Source: Niebla homalea
Taxonomy: Eukaryota > Ascomycota > Lecanoromycetes > Lecanorales > Ramalinaceae
Reading direction: 5' to 3'
Assembly: GCA_019925105.1 (NCBI GenBank)
Contig: JAHGAU010000010.1
Location: 1 to 64,000 of the forward strand
Length of the DNA: 64,000 nucleotides
Under the pieces are notes generated by a model. That model was given only the letters and a program-made list of their open reading frames with translations, searched no databases and was not told the origin of the DNA. A program made the position numbers and the translations under genes. Shown piece by piece: positions 1 to 12,192 of this stretch (the stretch's first letter is position 1; the number at the start of each line of letters is the position of its first letter).

Positions 1-1440
1 TAAAAATATTAAATTACCACTTTTTCCCGGGGAATAACCGATAAAAAAGTAATAATTAGCGCCGGGAAGCAAACTCAAACTTGAATCTCCAGAATTCTTA
101 AACTTAATAAAATCGATAACTAAATCACCCCTTTACCGATCCGGGTCAAATAGGGCTCGTTCTATAGCCCGTACTGAGCTTTACACCTTTCCCATATAAA
201 GTTAAGGGATCCGGTATGAAAAATACCTTAAACCATTCATTTCCAAAAATGAATGGTTAAAGCCTCCAGCAGGGGTAAAGCGGAATTCCCCCCGGGTGAG
301 GGAATGAATGGTTGCAGCCTGCAACCATTTAAAACTAGGTGGTAGGCATTTTTCTAATTCGGTATTTTTACCCTTAAATATAGGCTTATTATCTTTCTTA
401 ATATTATCTTAATTTTTATTAATAATAAAGGTTAAGTAAAACGGAGTCGATTTCTTTATATTATTATATTATATATAATTTCGAAATTGCTCTTTAAGAT
501 TAATAAAAGTTATTAAGAAGTCGGTTAAGTTATTTATACCGAACTTATAAAGTTATATTAATATAAAAGATTATTTCTTAATTATATTAATAAAATTACG
601 GTATACCCGTTTCTTATTTAATACTTTAAAGATATTATTACTTTTAGCTTTTATAAGTATTTAAGTATACTTATTAAGTTATAATTTAGTATTTTAATAA
701 AAGTTAGGTCCCGTTATAATTTTATAATATTCTTTCTTTATTATTAAAGAATAAGCGGAATTTAAAGGTATAAGCTTAATTTTAAGAGTATATAAGTAGT
801 TCTATAGGTAATAATTTACGTCCTTAAGGTAAACGAGGTTTACCTTATTAATTATTAAGTATATATAATCGTTAATTTTAATAAAAGACGTATATTATTC
901 TTTTTATTTTTATAATTCTGGCTTTTATACCTATAAATTATTTTTATAAGCTATTAATACCCCTAAATTAATAGTTTCGTCCGCTATAAGGACGGGTTAT
1001 ATTAATTTTAATAGCTTATTTAAGCCTATTAATTTTATTATAAGAATAAAGTTAATAAGTTCTTAAACGTAATATTTAGTAATTTTACCTTTAATAATAA
1101 TAAGCTATAAGTCTTAATTTTTAAAATAATAAGCTTAACTTTATATAAATTTATCTTAAGGCTATAAAGGAATAATAAGTAATAAACTTATTATATTCTT
1201 TAATTCCTTTTTTATTTTTAATTTATATATAGTATATTAACCTTAAAGATTCAATTTAAGCTTTTTTAAATAGTTAATTACGCCTTTAAATTAATTAATA
1301 AATAAGTAACTATAATAGTATATAATATTAAGCTTATAACTATTAAACATAAGGACGTATAAAAGTAAATAATATATATATATATTATATATAATCTATT
1401 TAGGAAGCATAATACTATCTATATAAAATACCTAAGTGGT
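1..1440. repeat. AT-rich, RIP-like degenerate block
   Basis: Almost the whole stretch is A and T with very many TA, AT and TTAA steps; no open frame of any length survives and the GC islands are confined to the first 350 bases. In Pezizomycotina this is the usual look of a transposon copy destroyed by repeat-induced point mutation. I could not recognise the original element. The block stops sharply near 1440, where ordinary composition returns, and it lies exactly where the missing N-terminal half of the adjacent polyketide synthase relic would be expected. The RIP origin is inference from composition. Confidence 0.75.
231..330. repeat. Nested palindromes inside the AT block
   Basis: An 11-base inverted repeat (AACCATTCATT at 231-241 with AATGAATGGTT at 248-258) is followed by AATGAATGGTT again at 303-313. 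That copy starts a near-perfect palindrome, AATGGTTGCA at 307-316 paired with TGCAACCATT at 320-329. Such stacked inverted motifs are typical of termini of DNA transposons or of two abutting element ends. No transposase is readable nearby. Confidence 0.5.
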
Positions 1441-1468
1441 ATAAGATATACGGCCAGGTAATAATATC

Positions 1469-1560
1469 TACACGCGCTATGGTAGTGTCTTGGCACCGTC
1501 GCATGACGGCTCAGTGACACTCCATGCAATACCACCACCATGCCTGCACCCAGGCTGACA
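1469..1560. repeat. Dispersed ~92-bp repeat, copy A
   Basis: This stretch matches 39042-39134 along its whole length. The shared part includes AGTGTCTTGGCACCG and CACCACCATGCCTGCACC. The copies differ by one inserted C, a patch near the 5' end (bases 1475-1483) and a few mostly C/T or G/A changes. Copy A sits at the border between the RIP-like block and the polyketide synthase relic; copy B is about 100 bases before the start codon of the siderophore synthetase. It could be the terminus of a transposable element or a duplicated flanking segment. It is not coding in any obvious way. Confidence 0.7.
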
Positions 1561-1606
1561 TACAGATAATGCTACCTTACCATGTTCGAAGTACACATTC
1601 ACTGAC

Positions 1607-4600
1607 GTGTCGTCTAATTTCTTCGAGAAGGCGCTAATTCTTTATTCCAAGCATGGGGCCAAACTGGAGTTCAAGAAACTGGACATAACTGCCAATTCAC
1701 AACGGCAAGGGTTTGATCTTAATGCATATGATATTGTAGTTGCTGTAGCAGTGTTGCAAGGGACACCAGACCTCAATCCAGCCCTTCTGAATGCCCGAAG
1801 TTTGATTAAGCCAGGAGGTAAGTTCGTCCTCCTCCAGTTTTGCGGTAGATAAAAACTTGCTATGCATTTCATTCTTGGCTTGCTACGTGGATGGTGGTAC
1901 GGAGAGGAATCGATCCGATCTGACAGTCCCCTGGTGAACGGCCGACAATGGGATGCCCTTCTTCGTCACGCTGGATTCTCTGGAAAGGATATTGTCTTCC
2001 GTGACTTTGAAGATCCATTATATCATGAGGTCTTATTTCCTCTGCCGGGGAAGAGGCAACACCAAAGCAAAATATTTCACACATGACCATCATGATAGAT
2101 CTGGCGGAGGCAATCCAAATCTCCATAGCATCGGATCTCCACCAATCATTGGAGCAAAGAGGAATCAAATCTCGTGTCGCTAGTCTTATTGAAAGTAGGA
2201 CCGCGACCCTGGATCATGAAAACGTGATCTGTCCACTGGACCTAACTTCCGACGTGTTACAACAAATGGATGACAATGCATTTGTGGGATTGAGAAAGCT
2301 ACTGATGAGAGCCAAGCGAGTCGTATGGGCGTCTCTTGGAGCTGAAATTGAATGCAGAGACCCTAATGTAGCCAAGGTCGAAGGCATGGCGAGGTCCATC
2401 AATTTCGAGCGGGATGATACAAGCTTTACAGTTGTCTCTTCTGCTGATGAGGACTCCATCAAGGCAGCTGAATCTAAGCTTGCAAAGACTACACAGTACA
2501 TGTGATCGCTGCGGCTTGTAGAGATGGAGACGGACTTCAAAGAGAAAGATGGGTTGCTAGGCATCACTCGAACCGTGCCAGAGGTCCAGATCAGCACTTC
2601 CGTGATGGGATCTTGTATGAAGACCAACTACCAGTCTCATCAATTGTCGAAGACTAGCATACATCCTCGTAAGACTGCGTACCTGGAAATTGGATCGCCT
2701 GGCTCCCTAGATTCGCTACACCTTCTCTCAGGCCCAGAAAACCTTCGACTGGCAGACAAGGAAATCGACGTCGAGGTTGTTGCTGCTGGGCTCAATTTAA
2801 GGGATCTGCTCATAGCACTGGGACAAATACCTGCCAACTTCATTGGATGCGAAGCTGCAGGCATCGTGACGAGGAAAGGAGCCGCAGCCCGGTTCGAGCT
2901 TCAGGACCAAGTCGTCTACTTTTCACCGAAAGCCATAAGCACAGTATTACATTGCAAGTCTTCCGATGCTTTCCAGTACCCTGATCACATGCCGTTTGAG
3001 GTTGCAGCAAGTCTTCCTGTGGCTTTCCGAGCAGCGTATCATGCGCTCTTTCGCGTTGCACGACTCAGCATACACAAAACCGTACCGATACATGCCGGTG
3101 CTGGAGGAGTTGGGCAGCCAGCAATACAGCTCGCGCAGCTGATCGGTGCTCGGATCTTCTCAACGGTCAGAAGCACGAAGAAGCGACCATTTTTGACCCA
3201 AAATTACCACATACCAGATGAACACGTCTTTTAGAGTCGCAATGTCTCTTTTGTGAATGACATCAAGACCATTACTCAACAACGTGGCGTTAATGTAGAC
3301 TTTGAACTGCCTCTCTAGCGAGTTGCTCCAAGCAAGCTGTGAGATGTTTGCCACCCTCGGACGCTTTGTGGAAATTGGTAAACAGGACATCAATGCAAAG
3401 GATCGTCTCGGGCTGGGCATGTTTACTGACGGCCTTAACTTCTCCGCCTTTGATCTTCTGGTCCTACGAGAGAAAGTGCCACAGGACTTTGTCAAAACCA
3501 TTCAGGAAGCTCTTGATCTACTTTTCCACAATTATGACGTTGTTCACGAACCCAGGCCTGTGCGACAATACAAGGCCAACAGGGCTGAAGAAGCATTCCG
3601 TGCCCTTCAAAGCGGTCTGAATCCTGTCAAGCACGTTGTCATCTTTGGGTCAGATGAGCCCATTGAAGTAAATGACACCCCTTCATTCTTCCGCTCTTTC
3701 TAATAAGCTCGTGTTTCTCTCATAAAGATACTAACTGTTTGGCCCGGTACGGTGTCCACCTGAAGATACTTGGAGAGTTGCTAGTAGAGCACTGTATGTC
3801 ATTGCTGGAGGCTTTGGTGGAATTGGACGCAGCATCATCTATTGGATGTTTGATCGCGGGGCTCGCAAGTTCCTGGTCCTTTCGCGCTCTGGCATAGGAA
3901 ATAACCAAGATTCCCGGCAAGTGGTGGAATGCCTTCAAAGGAACGGGTCAGAGGTGAGGACGCCACAATGTAATATCGCCGATGGTCCCAAGCTCGAGTT
4001 CGTCTTGTCGCAGTCGATTGAGGATCTCGGTCAGGTGAAGGGGTGGATTCAAGCAAGCATGGCACCTCGCGTAAGTCATACACTACACATCCCCAAAACA
4101 AAGTTGAGTACGCTTTGACTCCTTCCACAGTCCATGGTCTTCACGGAGATGAGTATGAGCGATTTCCAGCATACCTTCAACGCAAATGTACGAGGATCAT
4201 GGAATCTCCACACCTTGTATTCAACGACCTTGATTTTCTTGTCCTGTTATCCTCTCTTCCAGGCGTTATAGGGGATCATGGCGTCAGAAACTACGCACCA
4301 GCGAATTCTCACCAAGATGCCCTTGCGCGTCACCGAGTTTTGCAGGGCAGGAAATGCGTCTACTTGAACATTGGTCTGCTGATAGGCATAGGTCAAGCCG
4401 CTGAGAACGACGATATTGCTGCTGACTACAAGCGGGCGCACTATGTTCCAATCCGTATTGAGCAGCTGGTTGGTGTACTTGAGGAGCTGTGCGATCCCAT
4501 TCGACCCTTACCAAGCTCACCTGAGCGCAGCCAGATATTGATCGGTCTGCCTTCTCATCAGAGCCTCGAAAGGCGAGGACTTGAGCCACCGTGGTTTATG

Positions 4601-4975
4601 GCTCGATCGATGTTCCGCAACCTTGAATTGGGGAGGTGTGCCAATGCACAAGGCACTGATCGCGACCATGATATGGCGGAGCTAGATTACACAATGCTCA
4701 TCAAGGACTCTGATTGCATAGACTCAGCCGCCCTTGTGATGATGGGTGAGCTGAAGTAGGTATTGTCAAAGGCCGTGGACATCCCGGAATAAAACATTGA
4801 TGCAAACATGCCCCTTCATGCTATTGAGGTCGATTCCCTAATTGCTGTTGAGGTGCGACGCTGGTTTTTAGAGAGCTCGGGGTGCCGAGGTGACTATCCA
4901 TGAAGTCTTGAGCGACCGACCACTCATGGTATTATGTCGTGAGGTTGTGGGTCAAATACTTGGTAAGGCATCTTG
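1607..4975 (+). pseudogene. Relic of a highly-reducing polyketide synthase (cMT-ER-KR-ACP half)
   Basis: Read across frames, this is the C-terminal half of a fungal type I highly-reducing PKS. In order: the end of the C-methyltransferase domain (1680-2050; LLNARSLIKPGGKFVLLQF), the inter-domain stretch (2090-2505), an enoylreductase (2690-3700) with a clear NADPH-binding HAGAGGVGQPAIQLAQLIGA, a ketoreductase (3800-4750; VIAGGFGGIGRSI) and an acyl carrier protein (4760-4970) with the phosphopantetheine serine in IEVDSLIAVEV. A credible intron lies at 4071-4130. The frame changes or stops near 1850, 2050, 2505, 3234, 3703, 4757 and 4910. Ketosynthase, acyltransferase and dehydratase are absent; their place is taken by the AT-rich block. 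It is dead, and what it made cannot be told. Confidence 0.88.
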
Positions 4976-4979
4976 AATT

Positions 4980-6269
4980 GTCTGATGGAATCTGATGCAT
5001 TATTTCATTGCATAATAATCAACACTGTGTACTTGTAACAAGGTCAATCTAGGATGATGAAATGTATTATTGCATCTTCGAATAGTCTGTCGCTTTAGAA
5101 GGTCAGCAAATCCTTGGCTTGTTATGTCACAAGATTAAAACCTTTGTACTGGAGCGCTTTTGAGATTGCCAATTCTCTAATCATCTCGCATGTGGCCTTC
5201 ACCGCTCAGTAGCTGTTCAGAATCATTCAAGATTTAATTTTCTCGGCCGCTTCATCGACTCCCAAGGAATCATTCAAATTGGGCATGCACAAAACGGTTT
5301 CTGGTCGTAACCAAGGCTTACATAATCGAGTTCCCAGGCGTAAGATTCGCGGACGAAAGAGCCGAAAAGCGATGGCGTAGGAAACCAATCCCTATCCTTC
5401 GTTCGCAGCTCTTTCATCGGAATTGCTGCACAAGGGTTTCAGACATCGAGCGAACAAGCTACTAGAGATTCATGTGCGCGTCAGCCTCCTCGATTAATCC
5501 AGAATGACGCTGGCGGACGAGTCAGATGGCCAGAAGCAGTGCAAGCCATGCTCGGAGACATTATGTACAGCATGCTCGGTCACCTATAAGTGAGTATCCA
5601 CACTCAGTATAGCGAAGGTGTCAAAGCCAATCGCGAGCTGCAGAGACACTCATCGAGGATTCGGCGACCGATTTATCTTTGCCATGATGTTAGTGGCCGA
5701 GGAATTAATTTCTTACCGAAGTCAGCGAATTCTTGAGGGGAGCTCCCAAGATTTGGGTCATCTGACTTCCTCGCCCGATCGTGCTCTAAGGTTCCGCAAG
5801 TTGGTCAAGATGAAGGAGAATTACGTATCAGACTTTCGGTCGAGCAGTAATTGTTACCACAGGCCAATTGACCACGATAACCGGCTTGGAGTCAGTGAAC
5901 TTGTGAGGTTGACCAGGAAGCACAACATATATGCAATTGCTCTGTGGATACACAAGTTCAAGGGAACCTATCGATTACATGCTAGGACATGGCACGTGAG
6001 AAGTGTAACGTCTTCCGCATGAGAAGAGCCGGAAGTTCAACTACCGACAGCCTGTTGGCGGTCTAGGACGTGAACACGAGACCTAAAATAATTAAAAATC
6101 ACGCAATCAAAGAGCAATCGCTTTGAGCTCAAAGGGAGTTTAGTCATGATGACATCCCGGCTGGAGCGAACGAGATTTGAGCCATAGATTCGCGATTTTC
6201 TGGGGATGCAGCATTCAAACGAGATGTTCAAGGAGATCCGTGATGCACTTTAAGGACCCTTTTTTTGGC
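4980..6269. other. No gene recognised
   Basis: Between the PKS relic and the amidase I see no protein of a known family on either strand. The longest frame (5618-6022, plus) has no domain-like pattern and is probably chance. Confidence 0.6.
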
Positions 6270-8132
6270 TCAGCACCCAAAGCACTGACTCGACACTGGA
6301 ATATCTCTCCTGGTCAAGCCCAGCCACCGAGGCATAGTTCTTTTGAAAGTCGTCCCTGAGCTCAGTTGCACGTCTTCGATTGCGGACGCATACTTGATCA
6401 GCGTAGCTTCCGAAAAAGCCGTGCCCATCAATGCCAATCCGAAGGGCATACCACTCAAGGAGTGCACACCAGCCGGGATCGTCACCACTGGATAGCCAGC
6501 CTGCGCGGCAATTTGGTAGCTTTGTCCCACGTCAGGCGGTACCAAGAGCGCATCCAGGGACCCATCGCCATATCTCAAAGCTGCATCAATCCCACCCTCA
6601 CGAGTCGACTCTTGGCAGAATCTCAAAGCCTCCCAGTAGGTTGAGTTCATGACTCCACCTGTGGCGAGTGAGGATAGAAAAAGATCTTGCCCGGATCCAA
6701 ATGCTGGGTGGATGCCAGGCGAACCACCTTCTGACCCTACATTGTCGTTATTGTACTGAACGATATCTGCAAGAGTCTTGATCTTATTGTTCGAAAGCTC
6801 AGATAAGTAGGTTTGAATATTGTTGTAGAAATCCACATTGACGACGGTGGACTCTGACTCGTTGGATAGCCTCGTTTCGAGCCGTAGGCCCAGTCCCAAC
6901 CGTCCGGGCTGACTATTTTTCGATAATCAGGGAGTTCAGTACCGTTGATCACTGTTGCGCCGGCACCCTCCATCAAAGCTATGAGATTCAGGAGGACACC
7001 CTGCTGCTCTGAATCGGCAAGGGCCCAAAAGCTAGCCCAAGGAAGACCAAACCTAGCGCCTTTGAGAGTGGCTTGAGTGGATAGAAACTGGACAAAGCCG
7101 ACGGGTGGCGTCCTTCCAACTTGTGCGGAGGTGTAGTTGTCTCGCGCATCAACCCCGTAAATCGCATCTAATGCATATACTGCATCCCGAAAAGTGCGGC
7201 CAAATGTACCCACTGTGTCCTGATGGGTGGACTCTGGAATCACTCCACTGCGTGAGGTCAAGCCGACCGTTGGTTTGATGCCGACAATAGCATTGCGCTC
7301 GGCGGGGTTGATAACACTTCCATCGGTCTCAGTGCCAAGTGCAAACGAGACCACGTTGTTCGCGACGGCAATTGCACTCCCTGAGCTGCTCCCCCCTGGG
7401 TTCACAGTCATGTTGTATGAACTTCTAGCCTGACCCCCCCTGGCGGAGTAGCCTTCCGAATAGTTGTTGCTTCGCATATCAGCCCACTCACTCAGCGTTG
7501 CTTTACCCATGAGCACGGCTCCAGCTTGGCGGAGGCGTGAGACCACGAAAGCATCACGTGGAACGATGGAGCCTTGAAGCGCCCAGCTACCGGCTGTGGT
7601 CTGCATCTTGTCTTTTGAGGCTATATTATCCTTGACGAGAAATGGTATGCCATGTAATGGACCTCGCACACGACCAGCTTTTCTTTCTGCGTCAAGGTCT
7701 GAGGCAATTGTCATGGCGTCTGGGTTCATTTGCAATACCGTGCTAATTTCTGTCAGAGCTCTGGCACCTACTGATGGGACACTTTGATGCATCAAGAGAA
7801 AGTATATACTTGACGTATTGATCAACTTGGAAAGCGCGCTGCAGGTAGCAGGCGAGGAGCTGAAGGCTTGTCAATGTGCCCTGAGCCATATAAGCCTGAA
7901 GCATATCAATGGTAGCCTCGTCCAATGTAAGACCGTTGCAAGGCATCACAGGGAAAAAGCTCGCCGTATTAGCCTCATCGGGAAATCCATACGGGAAGAC
8001 GTCCTCGACAATTTGACTTGTATTTGATGAAGGGATGGTTAAGCTCTCGACTCGGGTCGTTGTCAGCTGCAAGCCGATCAAATAGAGTCCCGAAAAGACG
8101 CGCATGACAGCGGACCAGGATTGGCTTGTCAT
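6270..8132 (-). pseudogene. Secreted amidase (amidase-signature family) with a one-base frameshift
   Basis: Amidase-signature enzymes hydrolyse C-N bonds of amides with a Ser-cisSer-Lys triad. The lysine motif is in HGIPFLVKDNI, the Gly/Ser-rich core in NPGGSSSGSAIAVA, and the nucleophile region in GTETDGSV. The N-terminus (ATG 8132, or 8105 for MRVFSGLYLIG) reads as a signal peptide, so the product would be secreted. A 49-nt intron at 7809-7761 joins the first two parts to give YVKALTEISTVLQMNPDAM. At about 6863 the frame breaks: GWDWAYGSKRGYP is followed one frame over by NESESTVVNVDFYNN, exactly as if one A were missing from CCAACGAG. Everything downstream to the stop at 6270 is conserved. 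It is either a very young pseudogene or a sequencing error; the family call itself is firm. Confidence 0.87.
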
Positions 8133-8584
8133 TATCTGTACAGGCTTTGAGTGTGAAAGGACAAACTGACTCGATGCTATTTTTAGCTTGTAAACCCGCT
8201 ACGGCGGATGCTGGATCGCGACAACAAATTCACGGATTACGAGAAAGACTAGGCGAGCGGTAGATTCATGCACGATGATGTAAAGGAGGGGGAGTCCCCT
8301 CCCTCGAAAAGCGATAATCAATCTCAGATCCCCCTGTCGCTCGAGAGCAAAGACTCGCGCTCCTTACTAGACGCTGACTATCTTTGAGAATCTGTTCTCT
8401 TCGGACTCCGTCGACTTGTATACAACCCCCAACAATCCAGCTAGCGTCCTTCACATGACCTGAGCCTTTACACGCGCTGAATTCCTAGTGTAAGGCCGTC
8501 AACAGCTCCGTGGCCTGATCCTGAGAGCACGAGGCCGGACAACAGAAAGGACCTTGCCAATGACAGCGCATTAGCAGCAGGAAG

Positions 8585-10498
8585 ATGCTTTACTCACCAC
8601 TCTCCGGTACGAGCCAGACACGTGTGCTGAAAGTTTTGCCCTCTTTGGGTAGAGAAGGCGCAAAGCTTGAGGCGATACTCGAGGCAATCGATCTGCACAT
8701 CAAGCCTCGACCAACGTACAAGGCTCTTTCTTATGTCTGGGGCAATCCAAAAGATGTTTCGATCATTTCATGCAATGGCGAAGAGATCAGCATCACTGAA
8801 AGTCTTTACGTCGCACTACACCAGCTTCGTCAAGAAAGTAAGGAATATCTCATCTGGATCGATCAACTCTGCATAAATCAGGATGATCTCGATGAGCGAG
8901 CTCAGCAGGTCACCATGATGGGCGAGATATATTTTTGGGCTGAGGAAGTGATTGTCTGGCTCGGGTTGCCGGATGAGGAGACTGCTTTGGTATGGAGAAT
9001 ATTGCTTGAGTTGGGGAAATTGCGCCAATTTGAAGCTCATGAAGTCTTCGACCTTGCGCATGATTCTCGTCTCATTGGTAAGGTTGCAGATAAGGTTCAT
9101 CAAGCCTCCCTCAAGGCACTCGGGAGCACAAAGAGTGCTTTGAAAGAGCGACTCCAGTTGCCTCCTGGATCCTCGTCGGAATGGAAGGCTGTAGTGCGGT
9201 TTTTCCAACGATCATGGTTTGGTCGGACGTGGACATTCCAGGAAGTTCTTTTGAGTCAATCATGTACAATACGCTGCGGGAAGTGGTCGCTCCCGTGGAT
9301 AGATCTTTCCGATGCTGTCCATGCAATCGACATTGCTGGGTATGGCAAATACACGGACTACATCTACATGGGCGTTAGCGAGATCCAGGCTGGTATGATC
9401 AAGTTGCGTGATGGTCAGCGATCAGCTTTGCGGATTTTACTGGAAGCCAACAGGAATCGCAGTGCTACAGAGCCACGCGATAAAATTTATGCTCTGCGTG
9501 CCGCGGTTCGAGACAGCGTGGCGGAAAACATAGTGGTTGACTATGGAGAGAGATTGAGTGAGACGTATGCCAAAGCAGTAATATCATGTATTGAGGAAAG
9601 TAAGGCACTGACCGTGTTGGGCTCTGTTGAATATCGACGGACTGAAGAGAGCAAGAATGAAATGCCATCTTGGGTCCCTGACTGGCGTTACAGGACCTCT
9701 GTAGCCGTTGACTTGAGTATGCGGAGACGAGATGGAAGCAGGTTTTTTGATGCCTCCGACGGGAAAGAAGCAAGCATCGTACGTGAGCCAGATCCGAGGA
9801 AGTTGAGGTTGAAGGGCATTGTTGTAGCCAGATTGACGCGTTTCTCTGAAGTAAGAAGATGGCTTGACTTCGATATTTACCGCCCAGGAACGCGAAGATT
9901 CCCAGCAGACAGATTCGAGCTCCACAAATGGCAGGCCTTATACAGGAGCGCAGTTGGTGCTGTGAGGTTCCCTACGTCTTCCCTCAAGGCGCCAGAGCAA
10001 GCAGACAAGATCATGGCCTCGGTATGGGGCAAGTCGGTCGACGATCCTCTCACTGAAGCACAGTCAATTGAGATGGCATACCGACGTACAATCACAGCCG
10101 ACTTACTTCCTAGACCTAAAAGTCGCCTGGATGAAAGCGAGAGCAAGAACGGATTTCCAGCATATACATCCTGGCAGTATTCCGACTTTGCCCATCCAGT
10201 CCCCATGGAGGTCTTACAAGAACATGACCTTTACGTCGCGCAGGTGATGTCCAACAGGGAGTTCTTCATTGCGGAAAATAGCGCAGACGCCTTCATGGGT
10301 ATCGTCATGGGCGTGCCGTCGGACGGTGACTGCGTCTGTGTTTTGTTTGGAGGCGACACTCCTTTCGTATTGAGACCCAAGGGCAATGACGAGTGGCAAT
10401 TTATAGCAGAAGCATATGTGCATGGCATCATGGACGGGGAAACCCTAGCTTATCAAGATAGACCAGGTTTCCCAGTGGAAGAATTTGTGCTGGGGTGA
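8585..10498 (+). CDS. HET-domain protein (heterokaryon-incompatibility type)
   Basis: A single-exon 637-residue protein. Residues about 45-200 form a HET domain: YKALSYVWGNP, then WIDQLCINQDDLDERAQQV, then the stretch ending EEVIVWLG. HET domains occur in cytosolic proteins of filamentous ascomycetes that trigger cell death on non-self fusion, often as effectors of allorecognition. The C-terminal part (about 400-637) is typical of stand-alone HET proteins and shows no NLR, ankyrin or WD repeats. There is no signal peptide or membrane segment. The upstream region has no linked partner gene, so its recognition partner is unknown. The frame is fully open, in contrast to the relics on both sides. 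Confidence 0.92.
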   Translation: MLYSPLSGTSQTRVLKVLPSLGREGAKLEAILEAIDLHIKPRPTYKALSYVWGNPKDVSIISCNGEEISITESLYVALHQLRQESKEYLIWIDQLCINQDDLDERAQQVTMMGEIYFWAEEVIVWLGLPDEETALVWRILLELGKLRQFEAHEVFDLAHDSRLIGKVADKVHQASLKALGSTKSALKERLQLPPGSSSEWKAVVRFFQRSWFGRTWTFQEVLLSQSCTIRCGKWSLPWIDLSDAVHAIDIAGYGKYTDYIYMGVSEIQAGMIKLRDGQRSALRILLEANRNRSATEPRDKIYALRAAVRDSVAENIVVDYGERLSETYAKAVISCIEESKALTVLGSVEYRRTEESKNEMPSWVPDWRYRTSVAVDLSMRRRDGSRFFDASDGKEASIVREPDPRKLRLKGIVVARLTRFSEVRRWLDFDIYRPGTRRFPADRFELHKWQALYRSAVGAVRFPTSSLKAPEQADKIMASVWGKSVDDPLTEAQSIEMAYRRTITADLLPRPKSRLDESESKNGFPAYTSWQYSDFAHPVPMEVLQEHDLYVAQVMSNREFFIAENSADAFMGIVMGVPSDGDCVCVLFGGDTPFVLRPKGNDEWQFIAEAYVHGIMDGETLAYQDRPGFPVEEFVLG

Positions 10499-12192
10499 TT
10501 CAGTGGCGCCTATAGCATCCCCGGATATGTCTCATTGCAAAAGAGTGCTACCTCAAATAGAAGGAATGCGTAATACGTAACTTCCGGAAGAGGGCTATCC
10601 CCTTCAACATTGATAGTCATCTTCGGCCCTACATTGCTCCTTCAATGATCCTTTGTTGGAAAAGGGGGACTACAGTGGACCCCCAAGTCAAGGCGATGCC
10701 GCCCTGTCTCCATTCCCTCTATCTCACATTAGACCTCCAATTAAATTGGTGACAGACGGATCCGAACAATACTACAGGGTGGGGACGACAATGTGGCTTC
10801 GGATTCACCAATAAGCAAGCACAAGCCGCTCTCGTAGGACTTCGTCTTGCCTCTCTTCTCGCTCGAGTCCAGCCGCGCCCACTATGTGTCTGAAGGGTAG
10901 GAAATTACACGTCAAATGTGCTGCATAAAGAGGCATTATCCTAAGTTGCATTGGTTGCATATTTCATTCGGATGTCCGCAGCATTTGCGGATAAACACCT
11001 TGGTACCTCTCATAGGTGGGTACAGCGGTGGAGATCTCGATGGGATGATACATGAAGATCTTGTTGAGTTGAGAAGTATCTGCTTCGATTAGCTTGAGAG
11101 TTCTTAATGTCTTCATTCATTCTCTGTATTATTCCGCCTATTCATCTGACTTGGCCAAATTATCTATCGGAAGCTCTCGATCATCAGCAGGTTGCCCGGA
11201 TTGATGAGATTTTGAGGTGTTAAGGTGAGGAGTTTTGCAATTGTTGACTTGCATCCGACATTCAGTTTCGTGGACCCTGGCCGCTAGCGCTGCACACCAA
11301 TAGCCAGGGGATATCCACAAATTTCACATACAATTACATCTCATGGGGTGCCAGAGCCCATTTCACGACTGGGCAGGGTCATTGAATTTGAGTATATAAG
11401 GTTGCCGCTGTCAGCATCCAACAAATTAACACCAAAAAGCAAACAGATTAGTCGTCTTGGACTTTTTATCTGGTTCTTTATGTGAGCAGCATTGTTGGTA
11501 AACCAATTTGAGACGGTTTCTCAAGCAGATTCGCGGTCAGAATTTACAGTGACCACGCCACTGCCGAACAGTTATCATTGATAGATGAATGCCCAACCGC
11601 GTGTGAGACATCCTCGGACTTTGATGCTGGGGAAATCGGTCCAGAAGGCGTCAGCGAGAAGCAACCCGAAGGACGAAAGAATCGACCATTGCAGTACTGA
11701 CGTAACGATCCTTCCCGGCTGAAGAGGAGCCTCTGCTGCATGTGAACACCAGAGGATGGAGGATGAGTTTGCTTCCAAAAGTCGGAAGTCAAGGAGTCTG
11801 AGATAGGTGTCCCTTGGGATTGGAAGACGTTGCAGCACTGGAAGTGATGAGACTTGGTCATAAGGAGCCGCCAGGGTATAGATCTCATGGGAGCAGTGGG
11901 AATCCTGCCCAAGCCTACAAGTCAGATGTGAAGGCTACTCAGGTTGTGTGCGCATACATATTGTGAATGCTCTGGCACTATGGATCCACGCAATTCCTTC
12001 CTATATCGGACTCGCTCCACGGCAAGAAAATTGTCGATCGAAGGATCGCGTTTCAAGCAGTCAGATGGTGGGGCACCGACTCCTTCCTACAATATTGCGC
12101 AGACCCTCATCGCCCTTACCCTGTTTTCCTGAGATCTTTTGAAGCGCATTGAATTTCGGCGGCAAAAACAGCAACAGCACTGAATCTCCCAC
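10499..12192. other. No gene recognised
   Basis: About 1.7 kb without a convincing coding frame. It contains a TATA-like box (11393-11400) followed by an A-rich leader-like stretch, which may be the promoter of a lost gene. The short frames on both strands overlap each other and match nothing I recognise. Confidence 0.55.
11393..11400 (+). promoter_or_regulatory. TATA-like box of an apparently vanished gene
   Basis: TATATAAG is followed about 30 bases later by CAACAAATTAACACCAAAAA, which resembles a fungal 5' leader. No intact coding sequence follows. The nearest relic is the dehydrogenase about 800 bases downstream, so the link is only a guess. Confidence 0.25.

Noticed and set aside
5618..6022. 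Plus-strand 134-residue open frame
   Set aside because: No family resemblance and no supporting splice or promoter signals.
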